Source of the DNA: Planosporangium mesophilum
GTDB taxonomy: Bacteria > Actinomycetota > Actinomycetes > Mycobacteriales > Micromonosporaceae
Assembly: GCF_016863255.1 (NCBI RefSeq)
Contig: NZ_BOON01000044.1
Location: 18,159-82,158 of the forward strand
Direction of reading: 5' to 3'
Length of the DNA: 64,000 nt
A program made the position numbers and the translations under genes. The notes below the pieces were generated by a model. That model worked only from the letters and a program-made list of their open reading frames with translations, ran no database searches and had not been told where the DNA came from. Shown here piece by piece: positions 18,047 through 28,100 of this stretch (the stretch's first letter is position 1; each line of letters starts with the position of its first letter).

Positions 18047-19407
18047 CCGGAGATCCACAAAGTCGAGATTCACACACGTTGCCGGAAGTCGTGGTCTCCG
18101 AGGCCCTCAATGACCACAACTTCCCGGAGGCCGCGACGATCACGGCGCCGGAGCCCGCGCCCGCGCCCGAGCCCGACCGGCGGAGCTGGCTGAGCCGGCA
18201 CACGATCGACGTCCGGCCGCTGCGGCACGCCGCGTTCCGCCGGATGTTCATCGGCCAGGCCGTCTCCTTCTTCGGTGTCCAGTTCACCGCCGTGGCCGTA
18301 CCCGTCCAGATGTTCGCCCTCACCAAGTCGTCGGCGTGGGTGGGGTACCTGGGCATCGCGGGCCTCGTACCGTTGTTGATCTTCGCCCTGTGGGGCGGCG
18401 CGGTAGCCGACGCCTTCGACCGCCGGCTCGTGCTGCTGTGCAGCTCGCTGCTGATGTGGGTCAGCACGCTGGGGCTGCTCGCGCAGGGCCTGCTCGACGT
18501 GGGCAGTCCGGTGCTGCTGCTGGTGCTGGTCGCGGTGCAGTCGGTGGCGTTCGCCGTGAGCTCGCCGGCGCGCTGGTCGATCGTGCCGCGGATCATCCCG
18601 ACCGCCGAGATCGCCGCCGCCAACACCCTGAACACCACGTTGTCCGGCCTCGCCATGGTCGGCGGCCCGCTCGGCGCCGGCCTCTTGATCGCCCACTTCC
18701 CGCTGGTCACCGCGTACGCCGTCGACGCGGCGCTGTTCACGGTCACGCTGTGGGCCGCGCTGCGGCTGCCCCCGGTACCGCCCGAGCGGACCGAGCGGAC
18801 CACCGGCGCGCTCGCCGACGTGCTGTTCGGGCTGCGCTACCTGGCCACGACGCCGGTGCTGCTGCTGTCGTTCGCCATCGACATCGCGGCCATGGTGTTC
18901 GCGATGCCCCGGGCGCTGTTCCCGCAGGCCGCGGTCGAGCGGTTCGGCGGGATGAGCGCGGTCGGCTGGCTGTTCAGCGCGATCGCCATCGGGGCCGTGA
19001 TCGCGGGGCTGACCTCCGGCTGGATCGGGCGGGTACGCCGCCAGGGGACCGCCCTCATCGCCGCCGTGGTGGTGTGGGGGCTGTCCGTGGCGGCCGCCGG
19101 CCTCGCGCACTCGCTGTGGCTCGCGGTGCTGCTGCTCGCCGTGGGCGGCGCGGCAGACCTGGTCAGCTCGGTGTACCGGCAGTCCATCCTGCAGGTGTAC
19201 GCCCCCGACGAGCTGCGCGGCCGGATGCAGGGGGTGTTCACCGCCGTGGTGGTCGGTGGCCCCCGGCTGGGTGACCTCCGCTCCGGGCTGATGGCGCAGG
19301 GGTTCGGTCTCACCGTCACCTGGGCCGGTGGCGGCCTGGCCGCGGCCGTGGTCGCGGTCGCCCTGGCCGTGGCCTTCCCCGCCCTGCGCCGTTACGCCAT
19401 GAAGTGA
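18043..19407 (+). CDS. MFS transporter coupled to pdxH
   Basis: 454 residues: a Pro/Ala/Glu-rich N-terminal tail of about 50 residues, then about 12 membrane segments of the DHA3/MFS_3 type with GGAVADAFDRRLVLL after helix 2. The GTG start overlaps the pdxH TGA (GTGA), so translation is coupled. Coupling could mean vitamin B6 transport, but this family generally exports drugs and the pairing alone does not prove it. Confidence 0.85.
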   Translation: MTGDPQSRDSHTLPEVVVSEALNDHNFPEAATITAPEPAPAPEPDRRSWLSRHTIDVRPLRHAAFRRMFIGQAVSFFGVQFTAVAVPVQMFALTKSSAWVGYLGIAGLVPLLIFALWGGAVADAFDRRLVLLCSSLLMWVSTLGLLAQGLLDVGSPVLLLVLVAVQSVAFAVSSPARWSIVPRIIPTAEIAAANTLNTTLSGLAMVGGPLGAGLLIAHFPLVTAYAVDAALFTVTLWAALRLPPVPPERTERTTGALADVLFGLRYLATTPVLLLSFAIDIAAMVFAMPRALFPQAAVERFGGMSAVGWLFSAIAIGAVIAGLTSGWIGRVRRQGTALIAAVVVWGLSVAAAGLAHSLWLAVLLLAVGGAADLVSSVYRQSILQVYAPDELRGRMQGVFTAVVVGGPRLGDLRSGLMAQGFGLTVTWAGGGLAAAVVAVALAVAFPALRRYAMK

Positions 19408-19444
19408 TCGCGATGAGGCGCTACACACTCCATAAGGCGGGCGA

Positions 19445-19450
19445 TATCGT
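19445..19450 (+). promoter_or_regulatory. -10 box of the epimerase gene, leaderless spacing
   Basis: TATCGT lies six bases before the ATG at 19457, and no ribosome site is visible in between. A leaderless transcript is inferred. Confidence 0.45.
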
Positions 19451-19456
19451 CTCGTC

Positions 19457-20380
19457 ATGGACACGCTGACGCAGGCGCCCTCCGGTACACAGTGGACTCT
19501 CCAGGCGGAGGGCCAGCGCGCGGTGGTGGTCGAGGTGGGCGGCGGCTTACGGGAGTATCAGGTGAGCGGCGCTGACGTGCTGTTCGGGTACGGCGCGGAC
19601 GAGATCTGCCCGGCGAGCGCCGGGAAGGTGCTGGCACCCTGGCCCAACCGGATCCGGGACGGGCGGTACTCCTTCGGTGGCGACGTCCATCAGCTCGCGC
19701 TGACCGAGCCGAGCCGGCACAACGCCATCCACGGCCTGGTCAACTGGGTTCGGTGGCGACGGGTGTCGGGTGATGAGTCCTCGGTCACCCTGGAGCACGA
19801 CGTCGTGCCGCAGCCGGGGTACCAGTGGCCGCTGACCCTGCGTACCACCTGGTCGCTGGGGCCGGACGGGCTGGTCGCCGAGCACGCCGCGACCAATACC
19901 GGCGCCGAGCCGTGCCCGTTCGGGATGGCCACCCACCCGTACGTGCGGATACCCGGCGTCAAGATCGATGACCTGCTGCTGCGGGTACCCGCGCGCTCCC
20001 GGCTGCTGGTGGACGGCCGGATGCTGCCGATCGGTGCGGCCAAGGTCGTCGGCAGCGAGTACGACTTCACCGAGGCCAAGGCCATCGGCCAGCTCGAGCT
20101 GGACACCGCGTTCGGTGATCTGGAGCGGGACTCCGACGGCTGCTCGGCCGTGACGCTGACCGCGGCCGGCGGTCGCAGCGTGGAGATCTGGGCGGACGAG
20201 GGTTTCAACTGGTGGCAGGTCTTCACCGGTGACACCCTGTCCGCGCCCCGGCACCGCGCCTCTGTCGCGGTCGAGCCGATGACCTGCCCACCCGACGCGT
20301 TCCGGTCCGGCCGGGACGTCATCGTGATCCAGCCGGGTGAGACCTGGCGGGGGAGCTGGGGAATCCGCGCGGTTCAGTAG
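19457..20380 (+). CDS. aldose 1-epimerase family protein
   Basis: 307 residues of the galactose mutarotase fold. Visible family landmarks are APWPNRIRDGRYSFGG, the catalytic-region histidines in RHNAIHGLV and ATHPYV, and the late glutamate in VAVEPMTCPPDAF. It interconverts alpha and beta anomers of hexoses or related sugars in the cytosol. It stands alone apart from a nitroreductase 20 bases downstream, which may be cotranscribed. The start is the ATG six bases after a -10 box. Confidence 0.88.
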   Translation: MDTLTQAPSGTQWTLQAEGQRAVVVEVGGGLREYQVSGADVLFGYGADEICPASAGKVLAPWPNRIRDGRYSFGGDVHQLALTEPSRHNAIHGLVNWVRWRRVSGDESSVTLEHDVVPQPGYQWPLTLRTTWSLGPDGLVAEHAATNTGAEPCPFGMATHPYVRIPGVKIDDLLLRVPARSRLLVDGRMLPIGAAKVVGSEYDFTEAKAIGQLELDTAFGDLERDSDGCSAVTLTAAGGRSVEIWADEGFNWWQVFTGDTLSAPRHRASVAVEPMTCPPDAFRSGRDVIVIQPGETWRGSWGIRAVQ

Positions 20381-20400
20381 ATCGAGAAGGGCTTTCGACC

Positions 20401-21012
20401 GTGGAGTACGGCGAGGTGGTCCGCCGGCGGCGGATGGTGCGCAACTACGACCCCGACCGGCCGGTGCCGGCCGAGGTGGTGCGGCGCCTGCTCGGGTACG
20501 CGGTGCACGCGCCCTCGGCCGGCTTCTCGCAGGGCTGGGGCTTCCTGGTGCTGGACGCGCCCGGAGACCGGGAGGCGTTCTGGGCCGCCACGACGCCCGA
20601 CGGCATGGGGGAGAGCAACTGGTCGCGCGGCATGCGCCGGGCGCCGCTGATCGTGGTGCCGCACTCCAACCGCGAGGTGTACCTGGACCGGTACGCCGAA
20701 CCGGACAAGGGCTGGAGCGACCGTCGGGAATCGCGCTGGCCGGTCCCGTACTGGCACATCGACGCCGGATTCGCGAGCCTGTTGATGTTGCTGGGCGCGG
20801 TCGACGAAGGGCTGGGCGCGTGTTTCTTCGGTATTCCGCCGGAGCGGATCCCGGCCTATCGAGAGGCGTTCGACGTACCGGAGGACTTCACGCCGATCGG
20901 GGCCATGACCATCGGGTACCGGGCCGAAGATCGGCTTTCACCGTCACTGCGCCGGGGCCGGCGCGAGACCCCCGAGGTGACGCATCGGGGCAGGTGGGGC
21001 GCGGGATACTGA
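20401..21012 (+). CDS. nitroreductase family protein
   Basis: 203 residues, an FMN-dependent oxidoreductase. The N-terminal RRRRMVRNYDPDRPVP is the family's flavin-phosphate binding segment, followed by HAPSAGFSQGW. The C-terminal GLGACFFGIPPERI is also typical. These enzymes reduce nitro groups, quinones or enones with NAD(P)H; actinobacterial versions of this size often have unknown substrates. The start is GTG at 20401 with AGAAGGG upstream. It is probably in an operon with the epimerase. Confidence 0.85.
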   Translation: MEYGEVVRRRRMVRNYDPDRPVPAEVVRRLLGYAVHAPSAGFSQGWGFLVLDAPGDREAFWAATTPDGMGESNWSRGMRRAPLIVVPHSNREVYLDRYAEPDKGWSDRRESRWPVPYWHIDAGFASLLMLLGAVDEGLGACFFGIPPERIPAYREAFDVPEDFTPIGAMTIGYRAEDRLSPSLRRGRRETPEVTHRGRWGAGY

Positions 21013-21061
21013 ATCGGCCAAAAGACGAAGCCGACATTTTCCTGCGTATATGCGCGGAACT

Positions 21062-21087
21062 CAACTGTCGCAGTTGGTCGGTAGGCT
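21062..21087 (+). promoter_or_regulatory. dyad and TAGGCT -10 box before 21137
   Basis: CAACTG-TCG-CAGTTG (21062-21076) is a perfect inverted repeat that ends five bases before TAGGCT (21082-21087). It overlaps the -35 position and may be a repressor site. Confidence 0.4.
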
Positions 21088-21136
21088 TACATCGTCCTCG
21101 GGACGGGAACGGGGCGGGGAAGGGGTGTAGGCGGCC

Positions 21137-21427
21137 GTGATCTTCAAAGCGGTGCGGGACGGGCGACCGTACCCGGACCACGGTAAGACCATGAAAGAGT
21201 GGTCCGAGATCCCACCACGGCCGGTCCGACTCGACCAACTCATCACGACCAAGCGGGAACTGGCGCTCGATCTCCTGCTCGCCGATGACTCGACCTTCTA
21301 CGGCGACCTGTTCCCGCACGTGGTGGAGTGGCAGGGTGGGCTCTACCTGGAGGACGGCCTGCACCGGGCGCTGCGCGCGGCGCTCCAGCAGCGCACCTCC
21401 ATCCATGTGCGGGTGCTCGTCCTGTAA
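21137..21427 (+). CDS. conserved 96-aa protein with DGLHR motif
   Basis: 96 residues, soluble. The sequence contains PVRLDQLITTKRELALD and, later, GLYLEDGLHRALRAALQQRTSIHVRVL. The DG-x-HR motif after a short beta-strand recalls ParB/sulfiredoxin-like nucleotide-binding folds, in which DGxHR binds phosphate. The function is unknown and the resemblance is weak. GTG start at 21137, preceded by its own -10 box and dyad. The protein looks like a conserved actinobacterial small gene. Confidence 0.65.
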   Translation: MIFKAVRDGRPYPDHGKTMKEWSEIPPRPVRLDQLITTKRELALDLLLADDSTFYGDLFPHVVEWQGGLYLEDGLHRALRAALQQRTSIHVRVLVL

Positions 21428-21447
21428 TGACACGGTCTGTAGTCGGC

Positions 21448-21453
21448 TAGCGT
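21448..21453 (+). promoter_or_regulatory. -10 box of the acyl-CoA dehydrogenase, leaderless spacing
   Basis: TAGCGT lies six bases before the ATG at 21460. ATGACA at 21427-21432 could be the -35 box with a 15-base spacer. No ribosome site fits between. Confidence 0.5.
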
Positions 21454-21459
21454 GATGCC

Positions 21460-22635
21460 ATGGCCGATCGCGTAGCCCCCCTGGACCTGATCGACGTCGA
21501 CGCGCTGCACTCCGAGGAGGAGTTGCAGGTCCGCGATGTGGTGCGCCGCCTGGTAGCGGACAAGGTCCGGCCGTACGTGGCCGACTGGTACGAGCGCGGC
21601 GAGGTCCCGGTCCGGGAACTGGCCAAGGATCTCGGGAAGACCGGCCTGCTCGGCATGCACCTGACCGGGTACGGCTGTGCCGGGGCGAGTGCGGTCGCGT
21701 ACGGGCTGGCCTGCCTGGAGTTGGAGGCGGCCGACTCCGGGCTGCGCAGCCTGGTCAGCGTGCAGGGTTCGCTGGCGATGTACGCGATCTGGCGGTACGG
21801 CTCGGAGGAGCAGAAGCAGCAGTGGCTGCCGGCCATGGCGGCCGGCGACGCGATCGGCTGCTTCGGGCTGACCGAGCCCGACCACGGCTCCGACCCGGCC
21901 TCGATGACGACCCGGGCCCGCCGCGACGGCGACGACTGGATCCTCACCGGCGTGAAGATGTGGATCACGAACGCGCCGGTGGCCGACGTCGCCGTCGTCT
22001 GGGCGCGGACCGACGACGGGATCAACGGGTTCGTCGTACCGATGGACACGCCCGGCGTGACCGCGAACACGATCAAGCACAAGCTCTCGCTGCGCGCCTC
22101 GATGACCGGTGAGCTGGTCCTCGACGGGGTGCGGCTGCCCGCCGACGCGCTGCTGCCGGCGGCCCGCGGCCTCAAGGCGCCGCTGTCCTGCCTGACCGAG
22201 GCGCGGTACGGCATCGTCTGGGGCGCGCTCGGCGCGGCCCGCGACTGCCTGCACACGGCGATCGACTATGCCACCAGCCGGGTCCAGTTCGGCCGCCCGA
22301 TCGCCGGGTTCCAGCTCACCCAGGCCAAGCTCGCCGACGCCGCGCTGGAGCTCCAGAAGGGGTACCTGCTGGCGCTGCACCTCGGCCGCCGTGCCGAGCT
22401 GGGTCTGCTCCGGCCGGAGCAGGTCAGCGTCGGCAAGCTCAACAACGTCCGGGAGGCGCTGGCGATCGCCCGGCAGTGCCGCACGATCCTGGGCGCCAAC
22501 GGCATCAGCGCCGAGTACCCGGTGATGCGCCACGCCGCGAACCTGGAGACCGTGCTGACCTACGAGGGCACCTCGGAGATCCACCAGTTGGTCGTCGGTC
22601 AGCAGCTCACCGGGCTGGCCGCGTTCGCGTCCTGA
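21460..22635 (+). CDS. acyl-CoA dehydrogenase (glutaryl-CoA dehydrogenase-like)
   Basis: 391 residues. FAD-binding segments CFGLTEPDHGSDPASMTTRARRDGDDWILTG and the C-terminal ANLETVLTYEGTSEIHQL are present. The latter holds the catalytic glutamate (YEGT) in the position used by short-chain and glutaryl-CoA dehydrogenases. The Arg-rich substrate site that would separate glutaryl-CoA from other acyl-CoAs cannot be judged by eye. It probably feeds amino-acid or fatty-acid degradation. It lies alone behind a leaderless-type promoter. Confidence 0.88.
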   Translation: MADRVAPLDLIDVDALHSEEELQVRDVVRRLVADKVRPYVADWYERGEVPVRELAKDLGKTGLLGMHLTGYGCAGASAVAYGLACLELEAADSGLRSLVSVQGSLAMYAIWRYGSEEQKQQWLPAMAAGDAIGCFGLTEPDHGSDPASMTTRARRDGDDWILTGVKMWITNAPVADVAVVWARTDDGINGFVVPMDTPGVTANTIKHKLSLRASMTGELVLDGVRLPADALLPAARGLKAPLSCLTEARYGIVWGALGAARDCLHTAIDYATSRVQFGRPIAGFQLTQAKLADAALELQKGYLLALHLGRRAELGLLRPEQVSVGKLNNVREALAIARQCRTILGANGISAEYPVMRHAANLETVLTYEGTSEIHQLVVGQQLTGLAAFAS

Positions 22636-22736
22636 CGCCGTCCTTGTTGCCGGCGCCCCCGCCGGATCCCTTGTTGTATCGATCATGCACTCTGGGTACC
22701 CGGAATGGGCAGTGTCACGGATGAGGGAGCGCACCC

Positions 22737-23552
22737 ATGGCCCAGGACAACGAGACCACGCGCTTCGAGCGGGGCCAGGCGGCCCCGAGCGGCTCGGCGG
22801 GTGACCTCCACCCGACCGCCGAGCTGCCTACCCGCGACCACGACACGGGTACGGGCTGGCCGGACGCTCCCGATTCCGACAGCCGGGGCCCCGTGGTCGT
22901 ACGCACCGGCGGCGGCCTCCTGCGCGGCCTGTTCTTCCTGACCGCCACCGTGGCCGTGGTCGTCGCGACCGTCCTCGGTCTGGTCGCCACGGGTGTCCTG
23001 CCGCAGATCAAGAACCCGTTCGGCGCGCGCACCACCGACCGCAGCCAGCCGCCCCTGCTCAAGTCGATTCAGGACATGAGCCGGTTCGTCGCCGCGGAGG
23101 GCAACTTCCAGGTGATCGTCGACGTGCAGAACGACACCAAGTACGTGCCCGATTTCCTGGTCAACGACCGCACGCTGTTCGTGGCCACCGGCACCGTCGA
23201 GGCGTACGTCGACTTCAGCGCGATCAGCCAGGGCGCCATCACCGAGTCGGCCGACCACAAGACCGTCGAGATCAGGTTGCCGGCGCCCCAGCTCAACAAG
23301 CCGAGCATGAACCACGACAAGAGCTATGTCTTCGCGCAGCAGAAGGGGATCCTCAACCAGCTCGGCGACGTGTTCGCCGGTGACCCCAACAAGCTGCAGC
23401 GGCTGTACCAGCTCGGCGAGCAGAAGATCGCCGACGCCGCGAAGAGCAGCGAACTCCAGCAGCGGGCCGAGGACAACACCCGCAAGATGCTCGAGGGGAT
23501 GCTGCGGTCGCTCGGGTACACCTCGGTGACCATCAAGTACGCGGCACCCTGA
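22737..23552 (+). CDS. DUF4230 domain membrane-anchored protein
   Basis: 271 residues: a disordered N-terminal 55 residues, one membrane helix (LLRGLFFLTATVAVVVATVLGLVA, about residues 60-85) and an outside domain of about 180 residues matching DUF4230 (FQVIVDVQNDTKYVPDFLVN, then TVEAYVDFSAI). DUF4230 proteins occur widely and have no established function. The ATG at 22737 has GAGGGAG upstream. It stands between an acyl-CoA dehydrogenase and an ABC ATPase gene with their own leaders. Confidence 0.82.
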   Translation: MAQDNETTRFERGQAAPSGSAGDLHPTAELPTRDHDTGTGWPDAPDSDSRGPVVVRTGGGLLRGLFFLTATVAVVVATVLGLVATGVLPQIKNPFGARTTDRSQPPLLKSIQDMSRFVAAEGNFQVIVDVQNDTKYVPDFLVNDRTLFVATGTVEAYVDFSAISQGAITESADHKTVEIRLPAPQLNKPSMNHDKSYVFAQQKGILNQLGDVFAGDPNKLQRLYQLGEQKIADAAKSSELQQRAEDNTRKMLEGMLRSLGYTSVTIKYAAP

Positions 23553-23765
23553 CCGCACCACCACCCCGCTGAGGTCATCGATAGCCATGCATATCGTTCG
23601 ATCAGCGGGTTCTGGGTAACCAAATGTCTACCCGGCCGTAGCTTTCCGATCACAAGTCGCACATGGGACGTTCACCCGATTGGCGCGGACGATGATATTG
23701 GTCACAGTGGTCACCCGGGGTGTGGGAGAAATCCCGCTCAAGTAGCCGGTAGGGCGGAGGTGGCG

Positions 23766-25082
23766 GTGACTACCGTCGCGCTCAAGGATGTAACGAAGGT
23801 CTTCCCGGACGGCACCGTCGCGGTTGACAACGTCAGCCTCGACGTCGCCTCCGGTGAGTTCATGGTGCTGCTCGGGCCCTCGGGCTGTGGCAAGTCGACC
23901 GTGCTGCGGATGATCGCCGGGCTGGAGGACGTCACCAGCGGCGCCATCCTGCTCAACGGCGAGTCCGCCAACGACCTGCCGCCGCGCGAGCGCGGCGTGG
24001 CCATGGTCTTCCAGGACTTCGCGCTGTACCCGCACATGAACGTCAGCGACAACATCGGTTTTCCGCTGCGTCTGTCCCACGTGGAACCCACCAGCCGCTC
24101 GGAGCAGGTCAGGCAGGTGGCGGCCGCGCTCGGCATCGGCGACGTGCTCGATCGCAAGCCGTCGCAGCTGTCCGGCGGACAGCGGCAGCGCGTCGCGATG
24201 GGGCGCGCCATCGTGCGGCGCCCCGGACTGTTCCTTATGGACGAACCGCTGTCCAACCTCGACAGCGGGCTGCGTGCCGAGCTACGGGCCGAGATCTCCG
24301 GTCTGGTCCGCGAGCTGGGTGTCACGTGCGTCTACGTCACGCACGACCAGGCCGAGGCGCTGACCATGGCCGACCGGGTGGCGATCATGCGGCAGGGCGT
24401 GCTCCAGGACGTGGGTACCCCCACCCAGGTGTACGGGCGGCCGGCCACCCTGTACGTCGCGGCGTTCCTCGGCAGCCCCCGGATGAACCTGCTCGAGGCC
24501 GAGGTCTACGTCAACCTCGACCGCCACGTCGCGCTCCACCTCGGAGACCAGGTGCTCTACCTGCCGTGGAACGACGTCCGAGCTCGCCATGTGGCGCACT
24601 TCCACGGCGAGCGCATCGTCGTCGGCATCCGGGCCGAGGCCCTGGTCCCGGTCCCCGGAGGAACGGCCGGCGACGTGATCCGGGGCCGGGTGCGCTACCT
24701 GGAGCACCACGGGCACGAGTCGCTCGCGTTCCTCGACATCGGGGCCACGGCCGTGGTCGTCGACGAGATGGCCGGTCAGGTCCCGTCCGGCTCGGCCGTA
24801 CCGAACGGACTGCGCCGCCTGGTCAGCCGCCTCACCGGCCGGGGCGGCGCGCACAGCGGCGGCGGCACGACGACGATGACCGATCCGCGCGGCGTCGAGG
24901 GCCCGGAGTTCCGGGTGTTCGGCGACTCCGGTCGCCACCACCGGCGCCCCGCCGAACTGGCCGTGCGGCTGGCGCCCTACCCGGCGCTCAACAACGGCGC
25001 GCCGCTCACGGTACGGGTGCGCATGGAGGCGCTGCACTTCTTCGACGACCGGGGGCGCCGGATCGACGTCGGCTGGCGCTGA
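23766..25082 (+). CDS. orphan sugar-type ABC transporter ATPase (MsiK/UgpC-like)
   Basis: 438 residues. Walker A GPSGCGKST, Q-loop FQDFALYPHMN, signature LSGGQRQRVAMGRA, Walker B LFLMDEPLSNLD and the H-loop VTHDQAEA are all intact, followed by a TOBE/MalK-type regulatory half with an extra loop. No permease or binding-protein genes are nearby. In actinobacteria one such ATPase (MsiK) energises many sugar transporters, and that shared role is inferred. GTG at 23766 is chosen because GGAGG at 23756-23760 is correctly spaced; GTG at 23760 overlaps it. Confidence 0.9.
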   Translation: MTTVALKDVTKVFPDGTVAVDNVSLDVASGEFMVLLGPSGCGKSTVLRMIAGLEDVTSGAILLNGESANDLPPRERGVAMVFQDFALYPHMNVSDNIGFPLRLSHVEPTSRSEQVRQVAAALGIGDVLDRKPSQLSGGQRQRVAMGRAIVRRPGLFLMDEPLSNLDSGLRAELRAEISGLVRELGVTCVYVTHDQAEALTMADRVAIMRQGVLQDVGTPTQVYGRPATLYVAAFLGSPRMNLLEAEVYVNLDRHVALHLGDQVLYLPWNDVRARHVAHFHGERIVVGIRAEALVPVPGGTAGDVIRGRVRYLEHHGHESLAFLDIGATAVVVDEMAGQVPSGSAVPNGLRRLVSRLTGRGGAHSGGGTTTMTDPRGVEGPEFRVFGDSGRHHRRPAELAVRLAPYPALNNGAPLTVRVRMEALHFFDDRGRRIDVGWR

Positions 25083-25130
25083 CTCCTGCTCCAGGCTCCC
25101 GACGAGCCGGGTGCCGAGGGCGGGCGGCCC

Positions 25131-28100
25131 TCACCGCATCCGGCCGACCGCTTCGCGCAGGCGGGCCACGTCGCGGCGGCGGCGCTCGTACGTCACGGCG
25201 AGCCCGACCAGGAGCAGGCCGCCGATCGCGAGCGGGATCCAGCGCGGTACGAGGTCCCACACCAGCACCGCCTCGTGCACCGCGACCAGGGCCAGGGTCG
25301 CGCCGCCGACCACGACGGGCGCCTGCCGGCGGCGCACCGAGCCGGCGACCACCACGATGACGGCGGCGCCGCCGACGGCGAGGCGGCGGGCCGGCTCGCC
25401 GACCCCGGTCAACAGCACCGCCAGGCTCGGCCCGAACACGGCCAGCAGCGCCGGCCCGTACGCCGACCAGCTGCGCAGGACCGGCCGGGTACGCGCGGCG
25501 AGCCAGCCCGCGAGCAGCGCCACGGCGGCGGCCGGCAGCGTGTACGCCTCCAGTACCGCCACGTGGCCGGCGACCAGCAGCAGCCAGTACGCCACCAGCT
25601 CGCAGCCTGCCGCGGCGGCGACCCGGAGTCGCCGGGCGCCCGCCGGCTCGCCGGGTCGCAGCGCGCGCAGCCCCAGCGCGAGCCCCCACAGCGTGCAGAC
25701 CCCCGCCGTGTACCGGACCGAGCCGACCGTCAGCAGCAGCGCGACGAGCGCGGTCGCGTGGGCCGCACCCTCCAGCAGCCACGCTTCTACGCGCCGGTCG
25801 TTCAGTGGCCGGGCGTCGGCCTGCCACGCTTCTACGCGCAGGGCGTCGGTCTGCCGGGCGCTGGCGGCGGCGCTCGCCGCCAGTGTCAAGGCGGCGGCGC
25901 CGAGCACCCAGAACGCGGCCCGCTGCGCCGACGCGTCGGCGGCGAGCGCGGACGCCAGCGCGAGCCCGGCGGCGCTCGCCGCGGCGACCAGCCAACCGGC
26001 GGCGCGGGCGACCAGTACGCGGCCGGCCAGGCCGCACAGCGTCGCCACGACCAGGATCACCGCCAGCGCCGTCAGGGTGGCGGCCCGGGTGGCGAACGCG
26101 CCGGCCAGGCCGGCACCGGTGGCGACCGCCGCGACGGCCGCCAGGGCAAGCGACGGCAGCCCCGGCTCAACGTCGGTCGGCGATGGTCGACCTGATTCCC
26201 CGGTGGCAGGTGACGGCCGGCGCAGCGCACCGGCCAGGGCGGCGGCCAGGCCGATCGCCAGGCTGAGCGCCGGGACGATCGGCCACGGCGCGTTCCAGGC
26301 CGCGGCGGCGGCCAGGATCGCAGGCGTCGCGGGCAGTGCGGCCCAGGGCGCGGCCGGGGACAGGACGGCGCGGAACGCGACCAGCAGTGCGAGTGTGAGC
26401 AGCGTGAGGGCCGCGGCCGCCGGGCCGAGAGCGTACGGGCCGGTCGGCACGGGTGCGCCGAGACCGACCCCGGCCGGCGCGCCGGACCAGATCGCGTCGA
26501 GGTGGTTGTACGGGCCGACCAGTACCGCCCAGGCGGCCGGCGCGACCGCGGCCAGGACCGGGCCGGCCGGCACCGTCGCGAGTACGGCGGCGAACGGTCC
26601 GGCCCAGGGCCGCCTGCGGACTGCCGGCAGCACCGCGAGGACCGCCACCGCGTCGCAGAGCACCGCGAGTGCACAGTGGACACCGTACGGCTCGGGCGTC
26701 GCGGCGACGGCGGCGATCGCGACGCCCGCACCGCCCAGCAGGACCGCGCCCGCGCCGGCCACCGCGTACGCCGGCTGCACGCGGCGCAACACCAGCACGG
26801 CGGTGACCGCCACGACCAGGCCGGCGAGCGCGAGGCCGCGTACCGTCGCCGGCTCCGCCCCCGCGGTCGTCCCTACCGCGGCGACCAGGCCGGGCAGCGC
26901 GAGCAGCGCGACCCCGGCGGCGGCGGCGCCGACGACTCGCCGGGCCGGCTCGGCGGGCTGACCAGGCTCGGCGGGCTTGCCAGGCTCGGCGGGCTGACCA
27001 GGCTCGGCCGGCGCAGCCGTGGCCCGGCCGAGCACGGCGACCGTCGTGGCGACGACGACCAGAGCCGCCAGTACCACCGTCACGCCGGCCGGACGGGCCA
27101 GGCCGGCCAGGATCGCGTGCGCGGCGAGCAGGCCCGCCACGCCCCCGTAAACCGCGCTCCCACGTACCGACCGGGCGGTCACCGACGCCAGCGCGAGCGG
27201 CACCACCACCAGACCGTCCAGGATGGACGGAGTCCACCAGGGCAGGCTGACCGTCCGGGGAACGGCCAGCGCCAGTACCGCCGCCGTGCCGACCGCCGCC
27301 TCCACGGCGGCCCGGCGGGGCAGCAGTACCGCGAGCGCGAAGCCCAGCAGGGCGATCGCGACCGGCGGCCACCAGTTCGACCCGCTCACCGGCTGGATCC
27401 CCGTCCGCCAGGCGGGTACCGCCACGGCGGCGGTCATCAGCCCGACGAGCAGCGCCCAGATCGCCGCGCCGAGCCCGGGTACACCGGCCGTCAGCAGGGC
27501 AGCGACGCGGGGCCCGGGCCGTACCCGACCTGGAAGGGCCCGGACCACGGCGGCGAGTGCGGCGATCTCGGCGGCGACCGCCGCCAGAGCCCAGGATGGC
27601 CGGCCGACCACGGTGACCCGCGCAACGGCCGTGAGGACCGCGAGCGTCGCGCCGCCGGCCGCGACGTGCCGCAGTTCGGCGACCGGCCCGACCATCGCCG
27701 CGGCCACGACCACGGCCGCGGCGAGGATGAGCACGAGTCCGGTCCGGATCGCGGACCCGTACGCGTCCGCGGTCACCAGCGCGCCGATCATCGGTCCCGC
27801 GGCGGCCAGCAGGGCCCCGCCGGTGACCACCCAGGCCAGGATCGACAGCGCGTCGACGCGTGGCAGGGACGGCGCCGCCTTGGCGTGCCCGCGTCGGCCG
27901 GTCCACCACGCCACGGCGAGGTTGGCCGCGGCGAGCGCGGTGAGCACGCCGGCCCACCCGGCCATGCCCAGGCCGGCGTCGACGACGAGCAGCGGCAGGA
28001 CCGGTTGGGCCACGACGAGGGCGGCGAAGCGGGGGCCTGCAAGCTGAGTCGCGGCGCCGTAGCCGAGGGCCACCGCCGCGGTCACGGCGCAGGCGATCCC